A stretch of 40,159 nucleotides of DNA from Pleurotus djamor (lineage: Eukaryota > Basidiomycota > Agaricomycetes > Agaricales > Pleurotaceae): NCBI GenBank assembly GCA_029747585.1, contig JAPEVF010000329.1:1-40159 (forward strand). The letters are read 5' to 3'. The translations under genes were made by a program, and so were the position numbers. This document shows, piece after piece, positions 32,074-40,159 of this stretch. Position 1 is the stretch's first letter. Each line of letters opens with the position of its first letter. The notes below the pieces were generated by a model. It did not search any database and was not told the origin of the DNA. It saw nothing but the letters and a program-made list of their open reading frames with translations.

Positions 32074-32520
32074 ATGTTCGTAAGTCCGTTTACCTTGATC
32101 GACCAGAGCTAGACCATTACAAGCATGACACAGGTGGATATCCAAGTACTAGGACCGAGTCTAACCAGCGATAATGGCGATGACGGTGATAATCAACCTG
32201 AAAAAGGTTCGTTCTCCGTTGAAAACTACACCGAAAGTGTCATGCTCTGCCTAGATGTGTAAGTACACGCCGGGCCAGATCAATATGGCTGCGTTTGCTG
32301 ACACCACCGCGAGTTCCGTCTACCCACCAACAGTGACACCTCATGCTCGAGACTCATCACTTGGAGAGCTAGAATATCCCTACGTGGTTTGACCCATATA
32401 TTCCACGCCAAAAATCCATTAGGCCATCGTTATCTCCTTCCTTGTTCATCGGCGGAAAATTACATCTTCGAATGGGATTTGAGTTTTCTTCCCTTTAGGG
32501 TTTTGATTGGTTTGTTCTAA
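32074..32520 (+). CDS. Doubtful small spliced gene, unrecognised
   Basis: Three exons (32074..32079, 32134..32258, 32334..32520) join in frame through GTAAGT/CAG introns of 54 and 75 nt to 105 residues. The protein begins M-F-V-D-I-Q-V-L-G-P-S-L and ends P-F-R-V-L-I-G-L-F. It has an acidic middle, then a region rich in Arg, Leu and aromatic residues. I recognise no domain. Support is only two consensus introns and phase agreement; the 3' end comes within 50 bp of the P450 start codon and overlaps its promoter, which argues against it. Confidence 0.25.
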
Positions 32521-32523
32521 AGG

Positions 32524-32529
32524 TATAAG
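32524..32529 (+). promoter_or_regulatory. TATA-like box before the P450 gene
   Basis: TATAAG, 40 bp before the ATG at 32569 but only 25 bp before the alternative ATG at 32554. This favours the downstream start. Confidence 0.4.
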
Positions 32530-32568
32530 TGCTCTCCAAGCAGGAATCATGAAATGCGCGCAGGCAGT

Positions 32569-34852
32569 ATGTCTTACAACTTTCCTTATTACTTGGTCAT
32601 CGCAGGTCTCCTCCTTGTACTCCTTTTACACAAGCGGGCGACTTCGCGGTACCCCCCTGGACCGATTCCTCTACCATTCATTGGAAACATACACAACTTT
32701 AGCAGGGAGACTCCTTGGGTGACTGTCTTCCAGTGGGCGAAAAAATATGGTTGGTATTCGCTTTTGTGCCCACCCCATCTTCGATTACTGATCTATTTAC
32801 TCTCAAGGTGACATCGTCCATGTGACCATTTTCGGCCGGCATGTCGTCCTAGTCAACTCCCTGTCCATCGCCAACGACCTGTTCGAAAAGCGATCGCGCC
32901 TCTACTCGGATAGACCTGAGCTCACCATGCTCACCATGATGGGTACGTTGACTCTGTCGATCCCTCCATCTGGATCGGCCCTCAATCAAACATTCTAGGT
33001 TGGGGTTTCAATCTCGCTTTTATGCATCACGATGATCCTCGATGGAAGAGACATCGTAAAGTCTTTCAAAGGTTTTTCGGCCCCCACAGCCCCCTCGCCA
33101 TTAAGCCCATACAGGAGATGCAAGCGCAACATTTCCTCCGAGCCCTCATGGACTCTCCTCATCAATTCGCACATCATGCGAGGAAGTACGTCAAATATTT
33201 CGTCGCTCCATCACTTGCAACCGCTTATGGTACTTAGCTATGCCGCTTCTATCATCATGCACGCCGTCTGTGGCAACGATATCATGCAGAAGAACAAGTA
33301 TCTTGTCAAGCTCGCCTGTGATGCCGTCGATACGCTCTCGGAGGAAGTTCTATTCGGTGCGCAAGCGTTGTTTGCTTTCCCTTCGTGTAAGTCACTCTTG
33401 TTTCTTCGATCGTTTGTCGTATTCAAGTCCCCAATCACCAGTGAAATATATCCCATCGTGGTTCCCCGGAGGGGGGTTCAAGAAGCTCGCCACTGAAACG
33501 CAGAAAGTCACTTCTACTCTACAGAATATTCCGGTTGATTTGGTGAAACAGAGCAAGGTGAGTACTTGACAGTTTCGTCCGTTGTTACTACAAGGCTGAC
33601 ACTGTTGCAGGCTTCAGAATCTATGGCACCCTGCTTAGCTACTGAGTTACTTGAGCTATCAGAGCCCAAAGAGGAAGATACCGTTGACGAATCGGATATA
33701 AAGGCATTGACTGCGACAGCGTTTGCCGGTAGGTCCAACCTCAACGCCCGCCCAGATTGACCACTGCTCACCCCCTCGCTTCTAGGCGGTATCCATACGG
33801 TATGCGTAGATCCCTTAGTGGCGCTTTCGTGTTCTGGCCGTTGACAATATCCCCTTACCAGGTTGAATCACCGCTAACTTCTTTCTTCCTTGCTATGGTC
33901 CTCTATCCAGAGGTCCAGAAACGTGCACAACAGGAGCTCGATACTGTTATCGGTCCAGGCCGACTACCAGTCTTCCAAGACCAAGCATCGCTACCCTACA
34001 TAAACGCTGTGTGTAGGGAAATCCTTCGCTGGCATCCTTCTGTTCCACTGGGTATTACTACCGCTGCTTCATCCACACCATAAGGACGAACGCTCACGAA
34101 GCCTTCCGCTTATAGGTGTCTCTCATTCCGTTGTCAACGATGATGAATACAATAGTTATTACATTCCGAAAGGTATGTTCTCCGAGTTTAAATTTACCTA
34201 TAGCCTTTTATGGCCCGATGGGAGATCTGATGCTAAACTATCCGCAGATACAGCGGTATTGAGCAACATATGGTGAGTTACCCCCAACCATGCCCACTAA
34301 GGTTTTCATTGATCGCTTCTTCGCACCTTCTTTCCTGCCGTCATTTCATGTCTGGCCAGGGCGATATCAAGAGATGAACGCATGTTCTACGACCCAAATA
34401 CCTTTATCCCCGAACGGTTCCTGAAAGCGGATGGGTCCCTCTCTGATCTTGACTCGTCCTTCGTGTTTGGGTTTGGCCGGAGGTACGTTCGCTCCAATGA
34501 TTCTCCAGTATTCTCGTCACATCGAGACCGTGTTGTGGTGCAAATTCATGCAACTGATCCCGGACAATCAGGATATGCCCAGGGAGGTATATGGCGGAAG
34601 CTACTATCTTCCTTGCTGTAGCGAACATTCTCAGCGTCTTCGACGTGACGAAGGCCAAAGACATCTTTGGGAACGACGTCATCGTTGAGGAAAAGTACAG
34701 TTCTACCGGGTTGATAACGTTTGTCTTGCATTCATTCGATGGAGTATGATGGTTCTAACATCCAAAGCAGTCAACCTTTGCCTTTCCAGTGTTCAATCAC
34801 CCCAAGGTCTGCGGAGTCAAGGGCCATCCTTTCGGGATTGTCAATTGATTAG
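32569..34852 (+). CDS. Cytochrome P450 with altered I-helix motif
   Basis: Membrane-anchored heme-thiolate protein, 508 residues from 13 exons: 32569..32749, 32808..32942, 32999..33185, 33238..33386, 33442..33557, 33611..33728, 33786..33799, 33862..34051, 34116..34172, 34248..34272, 34360..34482, 34572..34718, 34768..34852. An in-frame ATG at 32554 would add five residues. Residues 5-17 form a membrane anchor, followed by R-Y-P-P-G-P-I-P-L-P. E-I-L-R (353-356) is the ExxR motif, P-E-R-F is at 408-411, and F-G-F-G-R-R-I-C-P-G carries heme ligand Cys434. The I-helix core reads A-G-G-I-H-T-V-E-S where close fungal relatives have A-G-A-D-T-T-V-S-S, so the acid-alcohol pair used for O2 activation is missing. 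A 14-nt exon encodes most of it. The overall pattern resembles CYP families expanded in Agaricomycetes. Substrate unknown. Confidence 0.9.
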
Positions 34853-35131
34853 AGCCATGTCTCGCTCGCCTTAGGTTGAACATTAGGTATCAAACTCCAT
34901 GTACTCTCAGTTCTAGTTCTCGAAATCACCTTTCTGAAACCTTACCCCTGTGGACCCCTTCATAACTTTTCGAGGTCGCGCACTTTTGTGATCGTTTTGG
35001 TTGGAAGGGCAAGTGTGAAAGTTCGTGAACTTCGTATACATATCTTCAGTATACCCATCTGATATGGACAACTGTACATGATTACAAGCAGGCCTGGCCT
35101 TTGGGACCGGGGGATGGCTTGCATCACTTTT

Positions 35132-35582
35132 TCAAGAGGTGCGTCTGAAGTGTCATCTTAGCACTCAGTCCATGATGTCACCCATAAAATGGAACTCACG
35201 TAAAGGCATGAAGGTCCTTAACATCGCCTGACGATGCTTTCTTGAAATCATCGGCGTTTGCGACACCATGAAAAGCATAACCGATCCAACCTCGGCCACC
35301 AGTCCCTGCGTTCATGGCTTTCAAACGAAAAGCATCAGATAACGGTTACGAGGTAGCGATGTATCAAGGTTGTCGTGACTGACCACTGTATGCTGCGACC
35401 GTCACCGCTCCTGTGGGGAACGTATCGGTGCACCATCGTAGGACATGAGCAGTCCAAGTGTCTGCGTCGTATTTGTCGATGTCCTCGTTACACCCTGCGA
35501 TGATGCGACCAGGGAACAGGCTAGGACCGGCGGCGTAGCCCTCGGAAGGCAGGTCCTCAATTGGTTTATACGTGGTGGACAT
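35132..35582 (-). CDS. Small-protein family, copy A (unrecognised, 109 aa)
   Basis: Exons 35582..35384, 35317..35200 and 35144..35132 (13 nt), with introns of 66 and 55 nt; 109 residues. No signal peptide or membrane segment. The conserved framework is L-P-S-E-G-Y, L-F-P-G-R-I-I-A-G-C, D-x-Y-D-A-D-T-W-T-A-H-V-L-R-W-C, A-Y-S, N-A-G-T-G-G-R-G-W-I-G-Y-A-F-H and a terminal F-T-R-T-S. This copy lacks two of the cysteines of copies B and D and has G-R-G-W-I where the others have G-R-F-W-F. It is divergently arranged with copy B. The family is unknown to me; the lack of a leader suggests a cytosolic protein. Confidence 0.85.
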
Positions 35583-35638
35583 TTCCGATGAGTGCTTCGT
35601 TTGGTTGATGAGGATCGATACCAGCTCCGAATCTCTTA

Positions 35639-35644
35639 CTTATA
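35639..35644 (-). promoter_or_regulatory. TATA box of copy A
   Basis: TATAAG on the minus strand, 57-62 bp before the ATG at 35582. Confidence 0.5.
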
Positions 35645-35945
35645 GGTACCTAGGGCGTGGCGTGTAGCGCTTAAGTTTACTAGTTCGGGCTCACTCGTAG
35701 TATGACTCGGGCTCGGAAAAGCAGAGACATGAGGTCTCGCTGCCTCATGCCATTATCACCCCTTTGAACTAACGCTTGTTTAAGGTGTTCCCATGCTCGT
35801 TGTTGAAGTGACTTTCAACTACTTACACGGCGCCTACGCTCCTGGATTCAGGAGCAATTGGAAAGACCCTTGAAACGGACGACATCTACCCCCGTGAAGC
35901 GGTGCAAACAGTTATCCGGGCCCTAGTGTTCGAGTCACAGAAAGG

Positions 35946-35953
35946 TATATAAG
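35946..35953 (+). promoter_or_regulatory. TATA box of copy B
   Basis: TATATAAG, 45-52 bp before the ATG at 35998. Confidence 0.6.
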
Positions 35954-35997
35954 AAGACACATGCTTGGTTTTTGTTAGATATTTTGGCCCGACGAAC

Positions 35998-36460
35998 ATG
36001 CCAACAGCCTCGATCCACTCCTTCTCTCAGATCACCGACGTCCCTTCAGAAGGATATTGCTTCGGTTCTACGATCTATCCTGGCTGTGTTATCGCAGGGT
36101 GTCACGGAGAGTACGACGAGTACAACGCTGATACTTGGGCCACATATGTCTTAGAGTGGTGTCAGGAGGAATTTGGCGATCTCGGGTCCATAACGGCGGC
36201 ATCGTACAGTGGTGATTAGAAAAACCGATCAATTTCTTTTTCCTCGATGTACTGACCTATATCACATTTTTCTCAGCTACGAACTCAGGCGACACAGGTG
36301 GTCGCTTCTGGTTTGGATATGCATTCGCTCGGATTGCCACTGCGAACGATTTCAACGAGAAGGACGATGATATTAGGGAATTGAAAGTATTTACGTGAGT
36401 ATGGCTTTATTCCAGCGACTTCGTGATGCTGACTACTAGGTGCTTAGTCGTGCTTCTTGA
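35998..36460 (+). CDS. Small-protein family, copy B (unrecognised, 114 aa)
   Basis: Exons 35998..36211, 36277..36394 and 36448..36460 (13 nt); introns 65 and 53 nt; 114 residues. The only copy on the plus strand. It starts M-P-T-A-S-I-H-S-F-S-Q-I-T-D-V-P, close to copy D, then carries Y-P-G-C-V-I-A-G-C-H-G, Y-N-A-D-T-W-A-T-Y-V-L-E-W-C and N-S-G-D-T-G-G-R-F-W-F-G-Y-A-F, ending F-T-R-A-S. Four cysteines occur, all in the first exon. The last exon encodes only the final residues, and an upstream TAG acceptor alternative would give a longer, unlike C-terminus; matching the other copies decides for 36448. Its 3' end lies 125 bp from that of copy C, so the two converge. Confidence 0.87.
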
Positions 36461-36584
36461 AGACTTTAATTGGCCACTAGGTCGGAGAGGGTGCATCAGG
36501 AGAGTCACCAGTGTTCTAGGATGTATATCCAAACTATCAAACGCGTCGTCGTCTACTAGTCAATGATAACATTGCAAATATGAT

Positions 36585-37036
36585 TCATGACGCGCGCCTG
36601 GTGTATTGTTAGGACTCAATCTTGATGTAACATGACCAAAAGAGACTCACGTATAAGCCCGGAGGTCCTGGAAGTGGCCTGACGAAGACTGCTTGAAATC
36701 GCCGGACGTAGCAATCCCATGTAAGGCGAAGCCAAACCAAAAGCGACCACCCGTATGACCTGAGTTGATGGCTTCAAACGGCAGACCAGACGGTCAGTAA
36801 GCAAGAATTGTCGACGTTCAAGCGCGTTCGTACGCACCGCTGTAGCACACTGCCGTCACCGGACCTTGAGGAGCTTTACTTGTAGTCCATTCCATGACAT
36901 GGGCCGCCCAAGCGTCCGCGTCGTATTGATCGAGTTCTCCATTACAACCTGCGATGACGCGACGAGGAAACAGTGTACTTCCCATGATGTAGCCTTCTGA
37001 AGCCAACCCATCGACTAGAACGTATGGGGTAGACAT
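36585..37036 (-). CDS. Small-protein family, copy C (unrecognised, 110 aa)
   Basis: Exons 37036..36838, 36771..36651 and 36597..36585 (13 nt); introns 66 and 53 nt; 110 residues. It resembles copy A at the N-terminus (M-S-T-P-Y, L-F-P-R-R-V-I-A-G-C) and the other copies in N-S-G-H-T-G-G-R-F-W-F-G-F-A-L. First exon and first intron have exactly the lengths of copy A (199 and 66 nt), so A and C probably share a more recent ancestor. The W-C of the other copies is W-T here. Ends Y-T-R-A-S. Confidence 0.85.
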
Positions 37037-37103
37037 TGTAGCTATGTAGCTCGGCTGAGATATTGGATTTAGAGGGAGGGCGTTGACTTGGACCCACCGA
37101 GAC

Positions 37104-37110
37104 CTATATA
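37104..37110 (-). promoter_or_regulatory. TATA box of copy C
   Basis: TATATAG on the minus strand, 68-74 bp before the ATG at 37036. Confidence 0.5.
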
Positions 37111-37369
37111 TTGAGGGACAGCACAGCTTCGGGTGAAAAGCTCGAGTGACTACTAGGTACACCGGAATGCAACACTGCTTTACCGAGACGTTGACCGCCC
37201 GTTAGGGGTTGCGAGAAGGGGTTTCTCTCATTCCGAAGGGTTCCAGTGATGAGGATCCTCAGCGATCACTCAGTGACTGAACGAACTGAATTCTCAGCTG
37301 AAATATAGATATAGTTTGTTTGCCTATTGAAAGTCATGCTATTTAGCAAGCTACGTCGCGGTAGCGACT

Positions 37370-37820
37370 TTACAAGGCGCGTCTGTACGGCAAGTCAATA
37401 ACTGGCGCGAAGCGTGTCGATATAACCACACTCACGTAAATACTTTCAGTTCCTTGACATCACCGTCCTTCTCGAAGTCGTCGATCGTGGCGATTGAAGC
37501 GAACGCATATCCGAACCAGAAGCGACCGCCAGTATCGCCTGAATTGGTGGCTGGTACGAATTGTGGGTACGGCATAAATCATTGAGGGATCGGTTAGGAT
37601 GGTATTTACCACTGTATGACACCGCTGTTATAGGCCCTAGATCGGCGAATTCCTCGGTGCACCACTCTAAGACATGCGTTGCCCAAGTATCTGCATTGTA
37701 CTGGTCGTATTCTCCGTTACACCCTGCGATGACACAGCCAGGAAACAGCGTATAGCCAGCGCAATATCCATCCGCAGGGATGTCAGTGACCTGAGAGAAT
37801 GAGTCGATCGTAGCTGGCAT
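37370..37820 (-). CDS. Small-protein family, copy D (unrecognised, 112 aa)
   Basis: Exons 37820..37610, 37550..37436 and 37382..37370 (13 nt); introns 59 and 53 nt; 112 residues. The start ATG at 37820 is chosen because it aligns with copy B; the frame continues upstream but without a further ATG. Closest to copy B: D-S-F-S-Q-V-T-D-I-P, L-F-P-G-C-V-I-A-G-C-N-G, Y-N-A-D-T-W-A-T-H-V-L-E-W-C and N-S-G-D-T-G-G-R-F-W-F-G-Y-A-F. Ends F-T-R-A-L. No leader or membrane segment. Function unknown. Confidence 0.87.
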
Positions 37821-38474
37821 CGTAGATTGAACTTGTTGGTGTCGACGGGGCAANGGGGGGAATTGTTGTCAAAAATATGGATTTTATAGACGCGAACCCT
37901 GGGGTCTGGCTGGGGATGATGTCACAGGGAACAGCTGTGTAAATAGCACTGCTTCACGGTCATCGATGTCGTCCGTTTGAGGGAACGTTCCCCCACGTTT
38001 GGAACAGGTCGGCGACCGCTGCATCAGGCGTAAGTTGGAGGCATTGGGACTAGTACTCTGCTTTATTGTCAATTAACTNATTGAAGCAATTTTTAGCAGC
38101 TGAAGTGATTGGTGCGAGCTCAAACTTACACCGAAAAGGTTCACCAATCCTTGCCTTGTCGGAAGAAGTGATCGGATGATGATTGACAGAGATATTCCCG
38201 CAAAAGGGAATTTTNTTGGTGGATTGGCTATTTGGCTCTCTTTGTACATGTAGGTCCCCGCCCACTCCGAAGCCGCACTCCTACCGTCTTTGGCAATTTT
38301 CCCCGCTACCACAGCAACGGATTTCTTCCCCGCACTCCAACCAATCCACCAACGGAGCGGGATATATAACCTGCTACTTTCTGNGATGGNGGACCTCATC
38401 CAGCTGCCCACAGTCCTACCGGCCGTATCGATTATCACGCCGCCCTCGCATCTACTTCGCCTCGCATCATAACA
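37821..38474. other. Divergent intergenic region, copy D / small membrane protein
   Basis: Contains the copy D TATA box and several ambiguous bases (for example 37854, 38079, 38215, 38384, 38390). A TATATAA at about 38363 may serve the plus-strand gene. No gene is seen. Confidence 0.45.
37882..37888 (-). promoter_or_regulatory. TATA box of copy D
   Basis: TATAAAA on the minus strand, 62-68 bp before the ATG at 37820. Confidence 0.55.
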
Positions 38475-39067
38475 ATGTTTTCGTCAACTTCCTTCGCCGC
38501 CAACGACGCTCACACAGTGGCTTTGCCAGTTCCTACTACCACTCGCGTCACCTCGACCACAAACCCAGTCGATGACTTCTTTGGAAGTACGCGAGCTAGC
38601 AGACACGACCGCCGACTATCGGCCTCTTCAACTGCCAACGGTGACGCGCTACCATCNTACCAGGACGTTGAGGCATTGCCTCTTCCGTCGTACTCTCAAA
38701 GAGGCCACAAAGAGCCTGTTACTCTTGCCATGTACCTCTTTAAATTTGGGTTTTGTNAGTATATTTTCATCATCNTCTCCTTCGACCAGCGTTCTAATTA
38801 TTTCTTTGCATAGTATTCCCACCATTCTGGATTCTCGGCGCACTCATCCTCATTTCGGACCTGCGCGCACCAGAATCACCAGCAACTCAAGACCCAGAGC
38901 ACCTCGCTTGGTTGCCAGACAAGACCGCGGCTGAACGAGAAGCCATCGTTCAGCAAATTCGCGTCACAGAAGTCAAATGGGCGAAGAGATGCCTCTNCGC
39001 GCTCACAGTGCTTTGCACGCTCATGCTCGTTGGAGGCCTTGCCATCTGGGCAGTCCTCAGACGATGA
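38475..39067 (+). CDS. Small two-pass membrane protein, basidiomycete family of unknown function
   Basis: Exons 38475..38754 and 38814..39067 (59-nt phase-1 intron whose donor reads GTNAGT) give 177 residues. The N-terminal 80 residues are Ser/Thr-rich and presumably cytosolic, with D-D-F-F-G-S-T-R and P-S-Y. Then E-P-V-T-L-A-M-Y-L-F-K-F-G-F leads into a hydrophobic helix (about 94-110, F-P-P-F-W-I-L-G-A-L-I-L). A charged loop follows, with repeated E-R-E-A-I and W-A-K-R-C, and a second helix ends in a basic tip (153-177). The layout matches a small conserved agaric family that I recognise by pattern only. Two Ns fall in codons where they do not change the residue (Ser, Leu). Confidence 0.8.
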
Positions 39068-40159
39068 ACACACACCATCATCCCACCACGACATTCCTTC
39101 ATTCACGCGTTCACATTTCTTCGCTTTCGTTCTTTCCTGTCTGTTTCCCTCTTGCCACGGTCGTTCATGGACAGTATATATTTATGATTATTATGCTCTA
39201 GAAATGCAGCAGGAGTCCCGCTCAAGTTCAATGCTCTCCCCAATTGTATCAATAGTTTAAATGTACTCATACTACGATATTCACGAATACTTATAGCGAT
39301 AGCCCAATACATTCTATATCACTTACTCGTCACTTGCTCGCTGGGTCTCTGATCACCTCAAGGCACTGAGCTCCAGATTTGTGTCCGTAATGACTAAGCG
39401 CCTAGTAAGCGCCCATCATGGCCTGCNCCTTGCACTTCATCCTTGCCACATCGAGCCTTCGACCCAACTTCGACCGCGAACCCCCTTCGCCAATCCTTTT
39501 CGTATTCTCCAAATACATAGGATGAACGCGGATATCAGGACTGGGATGCCTGGGCACTCAACTGGGTCCCGAATGGAATACCATGTGTGTGTCTTGCAGG
39601 CTCCGGAGAAACCCCATGTCCAATTATTGCATTGGTGATGTACTTATGTTCTCCATGCTCCTATCGGACGGTCATGGAAAAGAATACACACACGAAACGA
39701 ACGAGGCCCTTCCAGCCACGCGTGTAACCCCACTCGCGACAGTGCATCTTCCTCGTTACCTGCTTTGTGGGTCTATGCATCTCCACTGTACCTCGATTGA
39801 ACCAAGTTTAAACCTTCTCGGCTCGACATTGTGCCCATCTGGACTAGTCTTATCAAGTTGAAACAAAGTTTGTTGCTTCGCGAAGCTGCGGTTCGGCACA
39901 TCACCTGGGCTCGACGGATGCGAACTTCGAAGTAAAGCCATATGTGTGTATGATGAAGTTGCCTCCGCTCAGCGTCCATGCAAAGTCCAACGGGAGCAAT
40001 TCATAGGCTTTCGGAATGTGTATCCNCATCCAATCGGGGCTATTTNCTCCAGGGTACGTGCTTTCCGAGGAACGNNNTGTTAGNTNCTGTNATATGTCAT
40101 GACGGCGGTTTTCGTTTGGAACTTTCCCAATCGTGGTGGAGGCCTTNCTCTCGATTAAG
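39068..40159. other. Right-hand end, no gene seen, many ambiguous bases
   Basis: About 1.1 kb with short frames only. N density rises sharply after 40020 (runs such as GNNNTG), which looks like low-quality contig-end sequence. A gene entering from the right cannot be excluded. Confidence 0.5.

Larger units (their letters stand above)
35583..35997. other. Divergent promoter region between copies A and B
   Basis: The 415-bp spacer has a TATA box facing each gene (35639-35644 minus, 35946-35953 plus). No other feature is clear. Confidence 0.5.

Noticed and set aside
1..40159. CRISPR arrays, operons, prokaryotic ribosome sites
   Set aside because: No regular direct repeats, and the intron-rich layout is clearly eukaryotic.

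Overview
The window looks like nuclear DNA of a mushroom-forming basidiomycete (Agaricomycetes). Most genes are split by short GT-AG introns of about 47-90 nt. Genes lie on both strands without operons, and several encode families typical of Agaricomycetes: a ubiquitin-like/zinc-ribbon protein, a P-loop plus nuclease-like protein of the Crinkler-RHS type, an F-box-like protein, a Ser/Pro-rich secreted protein and an AA5 copper radical oxidase. All splice models were built by hand from frame continuity, splice-site consensus and family expectation.

Layout, left to right. 1-362 (-): 5' part of a Zn2Cys6 transcription factor leaving the left edge. 363-4011: no convincing gene, but a 347-bp MITE-like element with 41-bp inverted ends and TA target duplication. 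4012-8061 (-): intronless FGAM synthase (purine synthesis). 8429-9496 (-): F-box-like gene. 10441-11965 (+): a disordered protein with a destruction box and a separase pseudosubstrate-like motif, read here as a securin. 12455-14160 (+): single-pass membrane protein. 14528-15124 (+): 5'-truncated, frame-broken cystathionine gamma-lyase remnant. 15349-17121 (-): WD40 protein. 17367-18831 (-): Asn/Gly-rich motif + helical region + ubiquitin-like domain + C4 zinc ribbon. 19127-19842 (-): USE1-like SNARE remnant lacking its N-terminus. 19913-22806 (+): Crinkler-RHS-type P-loop/nuclease-like protein. 24055-26426 (+): glyoxal oxidase with its full active site. 26715-29277 (-): Hsp110/Sse1 chaperone. 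29731-31107 (-): secreted Ser/Pro-rich protein. 32569-34852 (+): cytochrome P450 with an altered I-helix. 35132-37820: four small paralogous genes of a family I do not recognise. 38475-39067 (+): small two-pass membrane protein. The right-hand end has many ambiguous bases and no gene I can support.

Housekeeping genes (FGAM synthase, securin, Hsp110) sit among accessory ones. 14.4-22.8 kb is the most rearranged part: two truncated host genes flank WD40, ubiquitin-like and Crinkler-type genes, and a short repeat lies next to both truncation points. 24-38 kb holds secretion and metabolism genes (oxidase, secreted protein, P450) and the small-protein cluster. That cluster is the best candidate for something undescribed: four copies of about 110 residues with the same three-exon plan, the same 13-nt last exon and a TATA box at a similar distance from each start codon.
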